From Prorocentrum cordatum (lineage: Eukaryota; Sar; Dinophyceae; Prorocentrales; Prorocentraceae): DNA of 64,000 nt. The stretch covers positions 1-64,000 of the forward strand of contig CAUYUJ010020525.1 in the NCBI GenBank assembly GCA_963575745.1, written 5' to 3'. Below the pieces are notes generated by a model. It was not told the origin of the DNA. It saw nothing but the letters and a program-made list of their open reading frames with translations, and made no database searches. This document shows positions 20,501 through 31,935 of this stretch, in pieces (positions within the stretch are counted from its first letter, which is position 1; each line of letters begins with the position of its first letter). The translations under genes were made by a program, and so were the position numbers.

Positions 20501-20688
20501 CGCAGTCTCCCTCAGCCCCGCGCCCCGCCTCGCCCGCGGCGGTGCGGGGCGGGCCCCGGGCGCCAGCCCCCGCGCGGAGGCGCCGCGGCGGGGGCCGGGC
20601 CCGGGACACAAACGGGGCACGCGGGGGGGGGGGGGCTGTGGCCCAGCCTGCGCGAGCCGTGGCAAGAAATCACGGTGGATGGCTCCCC

Positions 20689-20691
<3 letters not shown>

Positions 20692-20749
<58 letters not shown>

Positions 20750-20751
20750 CA
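20692..20751. repeat. AT dinucleotide run
   Basis: Pure TATA apart from one AATA phase change. Confidence 0.95.
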
Positions 20752-20908
20752 GGGAGGAAAAGAAACACACAGACACAATTAATCATCGATTCCTAGAAAA
20801 TATGGAAAATATGGGAAGTGGGGGGGAAGACAGAAACCCAGAAAATATAGGAAAATATGGGGAACATTTTTATTTGTGTGTATTTATTTGTGTGTCCCAG
20901 GGCCCCTT

Positions 20909-20911
<3 letters not shown>
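20752..20911 (+). repeat. Dispersed ~160-bp repeat, copy 1
   Basis: It matches 42898-43055 over its whole length (AAACACACAGAC, ATATGGGAAGTGG, TGTGTGTATTTATTTGTG, GGGCCCCTT). This AT-rich repeat is followed by another AT run here but not at 42.9 kb. Confidence 0.75.
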
Positions 20912-20957
<46 letters not shown>

Positions 20958-21010
20958 CACACATATACACACTAGAACCACGCGCGCGCTTCGCGCGCGC
21001 TTAGGTTCTA
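20912..21010. repeat. AT run and CTAGAACC hairpin
   Basis: An AT run of about 35 bases is followed by CTAGAACC-CGCGCGC hairpin arms closing with GGTTCTAG. Confidence 0.75.
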
Positions 21011-21350
21011 GTCGACCCCATCCCCCGAGGAGGTCCCGTGTCCACTGAAGTGATTCCCCATTGATGGTGTGAGCATGAGGTACAAGAAGCATCCATGATG
21101 CTGGCCGAACAGAGCCCAGGCACCGACAATGACATATGCCCCTTAATCAGCCGACCCTGTCGGCGTGTGTGAGGCGCTCTTCCGTTTGTCGTCGTCGGTG
21201 TCGTCGTCACCGTCGCGGTCGTCGTTGTCGTCGTCGTCGCCCTCGCCATCTTCCCCCTTTCCCCGGGCCCTCTTCCTCAACCGATCCAGCCAATACGAAA
21301 TCGAATCGAACAACGAAGGGAAGCACCGTCCCTTGATCCCTTCCCCAGCG
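21011..21350. other. Mixed stretch with GTC microsatellite, no gene recognised
   Basis: CCCCATCCCC-GAG-AGGTC then TCCACTGAAG near 21020 recurs near 22240, a short diverged direct repeat. A GTC run lies at about 21188-21242. Confidence 0.4.
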
Positions 21351-21450
21351 GGCGGGGGTGTCCCGGGGCAACTCCCGGGGGGTGGTCCCGGCGGGTGGTC
21401 TCGGGGTGTGGTCCTGGGGGGTGGTCCCGGGGGGTGCCCTGGGGCCCGTG
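21351..21450 (+). repeat. GGGGTGGTCCC minisatellite
   Basis: About eight 10-11-base G-rich units; a second potential G-quadruplex array. Confidence 0.75.
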
Positions 21451-21950
21451 GGGCTCCTGTTATTGTTTTGTCGATCCCGAATATGTGGCGGAGGGTCCCC
21501 GGGACCACCCCAAGAACCGGGGGGAGAGAGCCTCTCCTCCCTTCCCCCCAGCGTCCCCGCTCCAAGCGTCCCATGCTCCCCCCGTCCACAGGAGGGAGCG
21601 CCACCCCACGGGCCAGTCTCCCCCTCCACAGGGGGGAGCGACCCCCCTTGGTCGTCGTCGTCGTCGTCGTCGCCGCCGCCGTCGTCGTTCAGGGTCAGCG
21701 GCACCGGCAGTAAGGCCTCTCCAGTATTCAATTCGAAGCTATGCAAGCCAGTTTAGCCAAACACATACAAGGCTACGAATACAATGCAAAGCAAAGGAAA
21801 GCGATGCTCATAAGTGCAATGTGAATCACGAAACAATGCAATTGCACATGCAACGGAAAGCAGCCCAGTGGAATGCAATGCAATACAATGCACGAAATGA
21901 CAAAAGACCGAGAGAGTCCGAGTCGTCACGGAACTCAGAGATCCCAGGGA
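21451..21950. other. Mixed stretch, no gene recognised
   Basis: It contains two GGGGGGAGCGNCCCCC-like motifs, a short GTC run and an A-rich patch of AATGCAA-type words (about 21780-21900). Confidence 0.35.
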
Positions 21951-22140
21951 CGAGCCGCCCTGGGAAGAGCCCAAGAGGACCCTAAGGGGAGCCCAAGACA
22001 TGGTCAAAGGGCACCCAAGAACATCCAATGAGTTCTCCGAGAGAGGCTAAGGGGGGCCCAAGCGTGGCCCCGAAAGAGCTCCAAGCAGGCTCCAGAACGA
22101 AGCTCAGGAGGGCCCCAAGTGGCGCCCCAAGAAAGCCCGA
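21951..22140 (-). repeat. 10-11-bp periodic array, opposite strand
   Basis: CCCAAGA and CCCCAAG words recur every 10-11 bases, the complement of the CTTGGGG arrays elsewhere, so this array points the other way. Confidence 0.55.
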
Positions 22141-22329
22141 AGATAACGACAGAAAGAGAGGGTCAAAAGAAGTGCCTCCTCAGCGCGACAAAAAACGCAG
22201 AGGCCCACAATGATCCCCAAGAAGGGCGTTCTCAACAGCCCCATCCCCTGAGAAGGTCACAGCTCCACTGAAGCAGTGACCCACAACTGGCTTGAGCTCG
22301 AGGTGAAATAGTACCGATCATGCGGATGG

Positions 22330-22650
22330 AAGCGAGACCTACGGCCCCAGATGAAGGCGGGGTTCACATGGCGCCCCCCCGTCAATTTCGGCACGGCACC
22401 CACACGGATCTTGTCCCCCTGGGAGGTCCTCTTTCGGGTCCAGGGACAAAGTTCGCACGGCGTCGCTCCGCCCATCTCGGCACACCCAACACACGAATCG
22501 TGCCCCAGACGGATGTCGTTTCACGTGCAGCCTTAGTGTGGGGATTCGCATAACGTCACGTCCCCCCCGCGCGTATGTCGACTGTCTCCTCACACGAATC
22601 GTATCAACAGGGAGCTCCACCGACGGTTCCAGAGCCAACGTTCGCATCCC
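22330..22650 (-). repeat. Diverged copies of the 14.9-kb satellite, inverted
   Basis: GGTTCACATGGCG, CAATTTCGGCACGGCACCC and ACGGATCTTGTCCCC match the reverse complement of the 14.9-16.1 kb unit. About three to four units spaced near 90 bases. Confidence 0.6.
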
Positions 22651-22844
22651 GCCGCCCCGCCCATGGCAGTAAATGCACCCCTGACCTGGATCGTGAGTTC
22701 GGGGCGTCTTGGGTGCTTCTGTGGGCCACGCGGCATGTTTCTGTGAGCCCTCTGAAGCCCTGGGATGGATCGTGAATCGGGAGCCTCTTGAAGCCTTTCT
22801 GGGAGCCTCGTGCAGGACGTCGAAGCGAGACCTCCCATACGCTT

Positions 22845-23560
22845 ACGGGTGACTACTGGGAAGCCTCCTGGGACCGTTTTGGGAGCGTTTTGGGAGTCTA
22901 TGGGGGCCTCTTGGGACCTTCTTGGGGGTCCTTTTGGGGCTCTTTGGGGCTCTTTGGGGTCCTCTTGGCCCGTCCCGGGGCCCTCTTGGACCGTCTTGGG
23001 CGCTTGGGCCGTCTTGGGGCCCTCTTGGGGCCCTCTTGGGCCGTCGAGGGTGCCTTCTGTGGCCCTCTTGGGGCTCCCTGGGGACTCTTTTGGAAACCTC
23101 TGGGGACCGTCGTGGGCCGTCGGGGGGCTCTCATGGGCCGTGTTGGAGCTCTCTTGGGCCGTCTTGGGGCCCTCTTGGAGGCCTCTTGGGTCGTCTTACG
23201 GCCGTCTTGGGGGCCTTTGGGTCCGTCTTGGGCGCTGTTAGGACCGAAGAAGCGAATATGCTAAAAACGTACGTTTTCCGAATGGAATTTGGCTGGTTTC
23301 GCCTTTTGGTGACCTTCTGGAAGGCCTCTTGGGCCGTCTTGAGGGCCTCTGAGTCCAAAAATATAAATTTGCCGCTGGTTTGTGAAAGATTCGAATTTCT
23401 CGAGGAGCTTTTCGGAAGCCTCACGGGCACCCTTGGGGGCCTCCTGGGCCGTCTTGGAGCGCTCTTGGGGTCCTCTTGGTGCGTCTTGGAGAGCTCTTGG
23501 GCCATCTATTATCAATCTTGGGCGGATTTAGGGCTGCTCTGAGCCTCGGGGGCGGGTCCT
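22845..23560 (+). repeat. 10-11-bp periodic CTTGGGGCC array, long
   Basis: CTCTTGGGGCC, CCGTCTTGGG and relatives follow every 10-11 bases, interrupted by AT-rich spacers at about 23245-23300 and 23345-23405. Confidence 0.8.
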
Positions 23561-23639
23561 GGAGGGCTCCTGGGAGGGGGGCACTACCTATGTACAAGGG
23601 GGGGGGGGGCCCTGCGGGTCCCTGGGGTCGGAATCCCCC

Positions 23640-23681
<42 letters not shown>

Positions 23682-23706
23682 CTATATGTATAAATATACA
23701 CATGTG

Positions 23707-23740
<34 letters not shown>

Positions 23741-23742
23741 TG
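23640..23742. repeat. AT/TATG microsatellite
   Basis: TATATA runs with CACATATCTATATG interruptions. Confidence 0.95.
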
Positions 23743-23799
23743 GATTCGGGGCGTTGTTATTGTTTTCGCTATATGTTTTTTCAGCTCCATGGGGGCCCT

Positions 23800-23912
23800 C
23801 GCGAGGCCCCGGGAGCGTCCGAGTGGGATCCGGGCGAGAAAAAAGGGTCCCGGGAAGGGGTCCGGACCTCGCGGGGGTCGTCGTCAGAATCAAATCGTTG
23901 CGTCGGGGGTCT
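23800..23912 (-). mobile_element. Truncated, diverged F5 element
   Basis: The reverse complement shows CAGACCCCCGACGCAACGAT and CCGAGGTC-CGGACCCCTTCCCGGGACC in F5 order. The far end is missing. Confidence 0.4.
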
Positions 23913-25104
23913 GCCCCCCCCCCGAGCCGCTGGGAGATGCGTCGGTGTGAGCGAGCGTGCTCTGTGGCCGCTTGGAGGGGAGAAGGGAGCGGGGGGGGGG
24001 CCGGGCGGGGGGAGGAAAGGAGGAGGTAGAGAAGGAAACGCGGGGGCCGTTTTCCCGACCTTCCCCCACCGCCAGGAAGCCAAGAGAGCACTGTTTCGTT
24101 TTAGCCCCCATCCACCGTGCTGGGCTTAGCCGTGCGGGGGAGGCAGGATTGGTGGCAGCGATCTTCGACTTCGAATGCCATGAGTCAGTCAGTCAGTCAG
24201 GGGGAGGGAGAGGAGGGGAAGGAGGGCAGGAAGGAGGGCGAGGGGTGGGGGCGGGGGAGGGGGGGGGAAGGGGGAGGGGGGGGGACAAGCTCTGTGCGCT
24301 AGCGTCACATCTGACGTCCTCCCTCATCCCTCATCCCTCCCACTCCTTACCATGGCGCGGATCTCCTATCTATTCGCGCAGTCGGATGCCGAGCAGGGCA
24401 ATGATCCGAAGAGGGCACGCGATGGATGGACAAGCATGGCGTAGAAGAGCACGGCAGAGCATACCATGTCATAGCATGGCGTGGCATTGCGTAGTGAAGC
24501 GTTGGATCATATGGAGAACAACGCAAAGCATGGCATCGCACAGCAGCGCACAACACAGCATCGCATTGCATGACGTGGCATGGCACCCGATGACTTGGAG
24601 GGTAACTGGCCCGTCTACGAGAGGACAGGGCCTGTCCGGAATTCCGTTCCCATGTCTTCCGCAACCGCGCCTGCCCGATGTGGGCGCTTTCGAATGCCAA
24701 GTGCCGTCCGGAGGCGCGGGAATGAGGCCAGCGCTGCAGCGGGAGCACGATTTTGAATGACCGAAGCGCGGAAATGAGGGCTGCGCTGCAGCGGGAGCAC
24801 CATTTTGGAAGAACCAGAAATGACCAGCTTGAAAAAACACAAAGCAAAACAATAAACAATGACACCTTGTGCGTTTTTTCCATACAAAACAACGCGGAGG
24901 GGACGGGCCACTCTCCAAACAGAGTCAGGGGAGAGAGGAGAGTAACCGAGTGCGGGCGATAATAAAGCCTACCCCCCCCTGAACCCCCTCTATTTTTTAT
25001 CCCCGTCCAACAGGATTTGATTTTGGAGATAGGCGCGGAGGCCGAACTTTATAATCCACGGGGGAAGTTGCGAATCGAAGTTGCTATCATCACATGTTGA
25101 GCGC
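23913..25104. other. Mixed low-complexity stretch, no gene recognised
   Basis: It holds G-rich tracts (24190-24290), GCATGGC/GCATAGC words about every 5-10 bases (24430-24590) and a 53-base direct duplication (GCTGCAGCGGGAGCAC, 24722-24800). No family was recognised. Confidence 0.4.
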
Positions 25105-25268
25105 CTTCTGGCAGGTTGTATAGCCACGAGCCTCGATATCTCTCGAATCAGCCTTGTGCCGAGCGCCTGCCTCGAGATCTCTCGAGTCAACCTTGTGCCG
25201 AGCGCCTGCTGGCAAGTTGTGTAGCCACGAGCCTCGAGATCTCTCGAGTCAGCCTTGTGCCGAGCACC
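25105..25268 (+). repeat. 62/39-base tandem repeat with CTCGAGATCTCTCGAG
   Basis: Three units of 62, 39 and 62 bases end in CAGCCTTGTGCCGAGCGCC and contain a 16-base palindrome. The middle unit lacks GGCAAGTTGTGTAGCC. Confidence 0.8.
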
Positions 25269-25271
25269 CAG

Positions 25272-25277
25272 GATCAC

Positions 25278-25312
<35 letters not shown>

Positions 25313-25390
25313 GCATCATCATCATCACCATCAGCATCATCATCATCGTCATCGTCATCGTCATCGTCATCATCATCAGTGTCCTCATCC
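25272..25390 (+). repeat. ATC microsatellite
   Basis: ATC with GTC and AGC interruptions. Confidence 0.9.
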
Positions 25391-25627
25391 CCGGGAAAAT
25401 CTGTTATGATCGGCGCCAGAACCCCGAACTTTGTCATCCCCGGGGTATTATTATCGCCCGCACTCGGTTAGTACTCGTACTGTGTAGTTGAGGAGGGGGG
25501 GGGGGGCGAGCGCGCGGGATGTGTGGGGGGGTGGGTCGCTTCTGTTCCGACGTGTCGTGGGATGTTCCCAGGACAAGCGCCCGTGAAACGCGTTCCCCCA
25601 TCGTTGTTGGCACCATTCTTCGAGGGA

Positions 25628-25770
25628 GGAAGAACCACCCAGACCCGATAATTGGCCCTTACTAGCCAGCCCTGGACGCTTACTACATAGCAATATTGCC
25701 TTGTCCGATTCCTTCCTTGGGTACGTTTACTAAACGTCTTCGCGTGCCAGGGTGATTATAGTCAGGGTGG
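25628..25770 (+). repeat. Dispersed ~140-bp repeat, copy 2
   Basis: Partner of 9637-9778. The shared blocks are ACCACCCAGACCCGA, TGTCCGATTCCT and CTTCGCGTGCCAGGG. Confidence 0.6.
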
Positions 25771-25820
25771 GTGTTCTGTTTTCTATTTCTCGAGAGCCGA
25801 GGAGCAACGGATGACATAAG

Positions 25821-25986
25821 CATAAACTTCCGCAGCTCCGCTCTGATGTCTTGCTTGCATCGGCGGTGGGCTCCCCTGGCGGCTTCTCTGGCGCCGCACA
25901 CGGCGCGCTCCGCGCGCCAGGGAGGGGGGTCCAGCGCCCATCCCAGAAATTCGCGCAGACCTCCGAAAGAAAGGCTATGTTTATGC
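25821..25986. mobile_element. P3 palindromic element a
   Basis: GCATAAAC and GTTTATGC form the ends, and the GC-rich core has GGCGCC and GGCGCGCTCCGCGCGCC. It is the most diverged P3 copy. Confidence 0.65.
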
Positions 25987-26022
25987 ACGTGCGTTGTTCG
26001 AAGAAACAAGGACGGCAACACA

Positions 26023-26176
26023 CATTAACTGTTGGCGCTCCGCGCGGATTTCTTGGATCCGCGCTGGGACCCCCTTGGCGGCGCCTCCGGCGCCGCCCCT
26101 GGTGCGCACCGCGCGCCAGGGAAGGAAGTCTGGCGCAGATCCAAGAAATCCGAGCGGAGCGCCAAAAGTTTATATG
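26023..26176. mobile_element. P3 palindromic element b
   Basis: GGCGCTCCGCGCGGATTTC-TTGGATC and its near-perfect complement form long arms around a GGCGCC-rich centre. The outer ends are CATTAAC and GTTTATATG. Confidence 0.75.
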
Positions 26177-26454
26177 GATGCCGCTTCTTATTATTCTCAG
26201 TGCTCCTCCTTCGAGATATCGTCGACGAGAGGGTTTCCCCCAGGTGGGTGAAGGAACACGGCTTCTCCAGGTCCAGTTGTGGCTGGTCTGAAGTCGGGCC
26301 TGTCCCTCTACAGGAGGAATATCAAAAAATATTCGAAAATAGTAGGGGAACGATTTTTTGATGATGTTTCGGTTGGTTTGTCCCCACATGCTTCGTGGGG
26401 TTCTGGTTTTCTTCCCTGCCGCGCCGCACCCGCGACACTCGCGCACATACACAC

Positions 26455-26690
26455 ACACACACACACCTCACAGCACAGCACAGCACATCACAGCACAGCA
26501 CAGCTCAGCTCAGCACAGCACACAACTCAGCTCAGCTCAGCACACAGCACAGCGCAGCACAGCACAGCACAGCTCAGCTCAGCTCAGCTCAGCACAGCAC
26601 AGCACGGCTCAGCTCAGCACAGCTCAGCACAGCCCAGCACGGCTCAGCACAGCACAGCTCGGCTCAGCTCAGCTTGACACGCTCGAAGAG
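26455..26690 (+). repeat. CAGCA/CAGCT pentanucleotide array
   Basis: About 220 bases of CAGCA and CAGCT units after a short CACACA run; it lies inside the giant T1 copy. Confidence 0.9.
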
Positions 26691-26699
26691 CGTGGCAGG

Positions 26700-29600
26700 C
26701 GCTGCATTTTCTCGGCACCACTGGGGGCCCAGGGCGTTGCAGGCGTAGCACTTCCTCGACACCACAGGGGGGGAGCTGTGGGTGGGGACGCCATCCGTTT
26801 CGGGCTCGCAAAGCGTGGCGGGCGTGGCACTCCCTCCACACCACAGGGGGGGAGCTGTTGGTGGGGACGCTATCCGTTTCGGGCTCGCAAAGCGTGGCAG
26901 GCGTGGCACTTCCTCGACACCACAGGGGGGGAGCTGTGGGTGGGGACGCTATCCGTTTCGGGCTCGCAAAGCGTGGCAGGCGTGGCACTCCTCGACACCA
27001 CAGGGGGGAGCTGTGGGCGGGGGCGCTATCCGTTTCGGGCTCGCAAAGCGTGGCAGGCGTGGCACTTCCTCGACACCACAGGGGGGGAGCTGTGGGTGGG
27101 ACGCTATCCGTTTCGGGCTCGCAAAGCGTGGCAGGCGTGGCACTTCCTCGACACCACAGGGGGGGAGCTGTGGGTGGGGACGCTATCCGTTTCGGGCTCG
27201 CAAAGCGTGGCAGGCGTGGCACTTCCTCGACACCACAGGGGGGGAGCTGTGGGTGGGGACGCTATCCGTTTCGGGCTCGCAAAGCGTGGCAGGCGTGGCA
27301 CTTCCTCGACACCACAGGGGGGAGCTGTGGGTGGGGACGCTATCCGTTTCGGGCTTAAACGCATGTGGCAGGCGCAAAGCGTGGCAGGCGTGGCACTTCC
27401 TCGACACCACAGGGGGGAGCTGTGGGTGGGGACGCTATCCGTTTCGTGTTCGCAAAGCGTGGCAGGCGTGGCACTTCCTCGACACCACAGGGGGTGAGTC
27501 TGTGGTGGAGACGCTATCCGTTTCGGGCTCACAAAGTGGCACGTGGGCTCGCAAAGCGTGGCAGGCGTGGCACTTCCTCGACACCACAGGGGTGGAGCTG
27601 TGGGTGGGGACGCTATCCGTTTCGGGTTCGCAAAGCGTGGCAGGCGTGGCACTTCCTCGACACCACAGGGGGGAGTGTGGGTGGGGACGCTGTCCGTTTC
27701 GGGCTCGCAAAGCGTGGCAGGCGTGGCACTTCCTCGACACCACAGGGGGGGAGCTGTGGGTGGGGACGCTATCCGTTTCGGCTGGCGCGGCGTGCGTGGC
27801 ACTTCCTCGACACCACAGGGGGGGAGCTGTGGGTGGGGACGCTATCCGTTTCGGGCTCGCAAAGCGTGGCAGGCGTAGGCACTTCCTCGACACCACAAGG
27901 GGGAGCTGTGGGTGGGGACGCTATCCGTTTCGGGCTCGCAAAGCGTGGCAGGCGTGGCACTTCCTCGACACCACAGGGGGGGAGCTGTGGGTGGGGACGC
28001 TATCCGTTTCGGGCTCGCAAAGCGTGGCAGGCGTGGCACTTCCTCGACACCACAGGGGGGAGCTGTGGGTGGGGACGCTATCCGTTTCGGGCTCGCAAAG
28101 CGTGGCAGGCGTGGCACTTCCTCGACACCACAGAGGGGGGAGCTGTGGGTGGGGACGCTATCCGTTTCGGGCTCGCAAAGCGTGGCAGGCGTGGCACTTC
28201 CTCGACACCACAGGGGGGATCTGTGGGTGGGGACGCTATCCGTTTCGGGCTGGCGTGGCACTTCCTCGACACCACAGGGGGGAGCTGTGGGTGGGGACGC
28301 TATCCGTTTCGGGCTCGCAAAGCGTGGCAGGCGTGGCACTTCCTCGACACCACAGGGGGGAGCTGTGGGTGGGGACGCTATCCGTTTCGGGCTCGCAAAG
28401 CGTGGCAGGCGTGGCACTTCCTCGACACCACAGGGGGGGAGCTGTGGGTGGGGACGCTATCCGTTTCGGGCTCGCAAAGCGTGGCAGGCGTGGCACTTCC
28501 TCGACACCACAGGGGGGGAGCTGTGGGTGGGGACGCTATCCGTTTCGGGCTCGCAAAGCGTGGCAGGCGTGGCACTTCCTCGACACCACAGGGGGGGAGC
28601 TGTGGGTGGAGACGCTATCCGTTTCGGGCTCGCAAAGCGTGGCAGGCGTGGCACTTCCTCGACACCACACGGGGGGAGCTGTGGGTGGGGACGCTATCCG
28701 TTTCGGGTTCGCAAAGCAGGTGGCAGGCGCTGGCAAAGCGTGGCAGTGGCACTTCCACGACACCACAGGGGGGGAGCTGTGGGTGGGGACGCTATCCGTT
28801 TCGAGCTCGCAAAGCGCGGCAGGCGTGGCACTTCCTCGACACCACAGGGAGGGAGCTGTGGGTGGGGACGCTATCCGTGTCGGGCTGGCGTGGCACTTCC
28901 TCGACACCTCAGGGGGGAGCCGTGGGTGGGGACGCTGTCCGTTTCGGGCTCGCAGAGCGTGGCAGGCGTGGCACTTCCTCGACACCACAAGGGGGAGCTG
29001 TGGGTGGAGACGCTATCCGTTTCGGGCTCGCAAAGCGTGGCAGGCGTGGCACCTCCTCGACACCACAGGGGGGGAGCTGTGGGTGGGGACGCTATCCGTT
29101 TCGGGCTCGCAAAGCGTGGCAGGCGTGGCACTTCCTCGACACCACAGAGGGGGGAGCTGTGGGTGGGGACGCTATCCGTTTCGTGCTCGCAAAGCGTGGC
29201 AGGCGTGGCACTTCCTCGACACCACAGGGGGGGGAGCTGTGGGTGGGGACGCTATCCGTTTCGGGCTCACAAAGCGTAGCACTTGCTCGACACCACAGGG
29301 GGTGCGCTGGGGGTGGTCTCCCTATCCGTTTCGGGCTCGCAAAGCGTGGCAGGCGTGGCATTTCCTCGACAACACAGGGGGCGCGTTGGGGGTGGTCTCC
29401 CTATCCGTTGCGGGCTCGCACAGCGTGGCAAGCGTGGCACTTCCTCGGCCCCACAAGGGGTGCGCTGGGAGTGGTCACCCTATCCGTGACGGGCTCGCAA
29501 AGCGTGGCAGGCGTGCAACTTCTTCGGCACCACAGGGATTGCGCTGGGGGTGGTCTCCCTATCCGTGATGGGCTCGCAAAGCGTGGCAGGCGTGGCATCT

Positions 29601-30075
29601 CCTCGACACCACAGGGGGTGCGCTGGGGATGGTCTCCTTATCCGTTGCGGGCTCGCACAGCGTGGCAGGCGTGGCACTTCCCCGACACCACAGGGGATGC
29701 GTTGGGGTTGGTCTCCCCATCTTTGACGGACTCGCAAAGCGTGGCAGGCGTGGCACCTCCTCGACACCACAGGTGGTGCGCTGGGGGTGGTATCTTTATC
29801 CGTTGCGGGCTCGCAAGGCGTGGCAGGAGTGGCACTTCCTCGACACCACAGGGGGGGGCGCTGGGGGTGGTCTCCATATCCGTTGCGGGCTCGCAGAGCA
29901 AGGCAGGCGTGGCACTTCCTCGACACCACAGGGAGTGCGCTGGGGGTGGTATCGTTATCCGTTGCGGGCTCGCAAAGCGTGGCAGGCGTGGCACTTCCTC
30001 GACACGACAGGGGGTGCGCTGGGGGTGGTCTCCCTATCCGTTGCGGGCTCGCAAAGCGTGGCAAGCAACATGGCG
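26700..30075 (+). repeat. 79-bp satellite, about 42 copies, two subtypes
   Basis: The unit contains GGGGACGCTATCCGTTTCGG, GCTCGCAAAGCGTGGCAGG and CACTTCCTCGACACCACAGG. Up to about 29290 the copies are nearly identical with occasional truncations. From there to the end a second subtype has TGCGCTGGGGGTGGTCTCCC in place of GAGCTGTGGGTGG. Because 79 is not a multiple of three, the long open frames cycle through phases and are artefacts. Confidence 0.95.
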
Positions 30076-30249
30076 TTGGATGACACATAGGGAAACAATC
30101 GGGACGAGGGCTCAGAACACAGGATTGCACATCAGATTTAATTAAGTATGTGGGGCTCTTCGGTAGCATAATGAGGGTACTTCTTGAGTCTTGTTTGTTT
30201 TTCATCCACAATCCACCTGTAGGGGGACATGCCCGACCTAAGGCTGGCC

Positions 30250-30838
30250 AGCAGGAGGGAGGATCGGCTCGGACGGAGGGGGGGCAGGGAAGGGGGAGGG
30301 GGGCAGCAGAAAGTTGCACGCCGGTCGCTGAAAGTAGGTACTCCTGGACCCCCAGATTCCATTCCACGTCACGCTTCGGCTGCTTCGGCGGCGATTTGCT
30401 GTGCTCTGGGAAGGCCTGGACCCAATCCACTTGATTGTACCTACTTCGTCCCACCGGCATGTATTTGCGTGAGCTGACTCCCTAATGCCTTGCTCTCCCC
30501 CCTGTCGTCCGAGGCAGGAGGCGTAGGAGGAGGAGGAGGAGGAGGAAGAGGAGGAGGAGGAGGAGGAGGAGGAGGAAGAGGGCAGCGGCAAGATCAAACC
30601 GATGCCACCGGCTGAGAGCTGAGGGGAGGAGGAGTTGGAGCCCCAGAGGTTGGCATTAACACCAAGATCGGCGGTGTGCCTTCCATGAGGGAAGATGATT
30701 CCGAACTCGGTGATGGTGGTAGGATTCCGACTTCCTAGGTGGTCGAAAGATGTCCACCGACACCGACATCGAGGACATCTTCCCCGCGGGGACGCACGCC
30801 CGTGTGTTGATTACGGTGCCCTGCCCCAAGCATCCAAA
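30250..30838. other. Mixed stretch with GGA run, unrecognised small frame
   Basis: A GGA run lies at about 30525-30590. At 30750 a plus-strand ATG frame reads MSTDTDIEDIFPAGTHARV until an F5 element interrupts it; it is protein-like but unrecognised. Confidence 0.25.
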
Positions 30839-31023
30839 CCCAGGCCCCCGATGTCATGCTTCGTTCGTAACGTCGATCCCCAGAGGCCTCGACCCATCCT
30901 TCAGGACCAGTTTTTCTGTCCGGGCCGTTTCTTCACCGTCCCGGGGCCCGGCGAGGACCCCCCGAGGCCGAAAATCATGAGGAACCCGCTGTCGTGATTT
31001 TGTCTGGCTCCAGCGGGTCTGGG
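30839..31023 (+). mobile_element. F5 element, 185 bp
   Basis: Ends CCCAGGCCCCCGATGTCATG and AGCGGGTCTGGG; interior TCGACCCATCC, GGCCGAAAATCATGA. It is followed, like the 62-kb copies, by GATGC-rich palindromic sequence. Confidence 0.65.
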
Positions 31024-31059
31024 AGGGAGGAGGTCCGAGAGTCTAGGCCTCCTAGATGA

Positions 31060-31245
31060 GGTCCAGGTAGATGGGGTCGGAGGGTCGCGCCGCATCGCCG
31101 ATGCGTCACCGATGCGGCTCGATGCGGAGCTCGATTTTCTCTACGCCGATGGCGCTGATGCATCGCCGATGTCGATCATGCATCGCCGATGCATCGGCGA
31201 TGCATTGGCGATGCGGCGCGATCCTCGGACCCCATCTACAGTCAA
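31060..31245. repeat. GCATCGCCGATGC palindrome cluster
   Basis: GCATCGCCGATGC and GATGCATCGGC words are repeated and mutually complementary. Related sequence follows both F5 copies at 62.5 and 62.9 kb. Confidence 0.65.
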
Positions 31246-31379
31246 CCCGCATAGTGCACCCCCGGGCACTCCCGGGCACCCGGCCACCCGGGCGTGCAGC
31301 GAAACTCGGCGATAAACCCAACCTGACCATATATGCATCCGCTAGGACCCCAGCAGAGGCAGGCTCTGATTGGGGAACA

Positions 31380-31489
31380 GATCGTATGGCGACGGTTTTT
31401 CGCATATGTTTCACTTTGTTTTGTTTGAATTGTTGCTTGATTGCTACTGTTTCTCAAACTCCGCCTGTGGGAGGACATATCCGACCTAA
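31380..31489 (+). mobile_element. Truncated T1 element, right end only
   Basis: It ends CCGCCTGTGGGAGGACATAT-CCGACCTAA and keeps the AT-rich T1 interior. The left terminal repeat is absent. Confidence 0.65.
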
Positions 31490-31589
31490 GGTTACAGCCC
31501 TGTGCCAGGCCGCACCCCGCCTTCTCTCCGATCGCGGCCGTCCCGCCGCGGCGGCGGGCCCCGCGTCCGCCGCAGGGCCAGCCGGCGTC

Positions 31590-31781
31590 CTGGGCCGCGT
31601 CGGCGGCGCCGCAGCAGACGTCCGCGCCCGCGCCGCCGCCGCCGCGAGACGGCGTCGACGCCGCCGACTGCGACGGCGACCGATGCCGACGACGGCGACG
31701 GCGACGTGGGCGGACGGCGCTGGCGGCGGGTGGCGGCGGCGGCGGACGACCGCGACGGTGAAGTCGATGGCGACGGTGAAG

Positions 31782-31831
<50 letters not shown>

Positions 31832-31935
31832 GACGACGACGTCGTCATCGACGGCGACGGTGGCGACGGTGGCGACGGCGGCGACGAGCACGGCGGCGGC
31901 GGCGGCGACGCCGACGACGGTGCCGAGCAGGTCCC
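31590..31935 (+). repeat. GAC/GGC-rich triplet tract
   Basis: GAC, GGC and GCC triplets dominate, with a pure GAC run at about 31785-31840. Confidence 0.8.

Larger units (their letters stand above)
26289..30241 (+). mobile_element. Giant T1 element copy d enclosing the 79-bp satellite
   Basis: The left end TGAAGTCGGGCCTGTCCCTC and the right end CCTGTAGGGGGACATGCCC-GACCTAA are typical T1 termini, flanked by GGCTGGTC and GGCTGGCC (7 of 8). The inner T1 sequences next to both ends are also present, so the satellite expanded or inserted inside one T1 copy of 3,953 bp. On the minus strand the duplication has AG at positions 5-6. Confidence 0.7.

Noticed and set aside
26782-30145. Two plus-strand open frames of over 900 codons
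   Set aside because: They are read straight through the 79-bp satellite; the peptide simply cycles through the three phases of the unit and has no domain.
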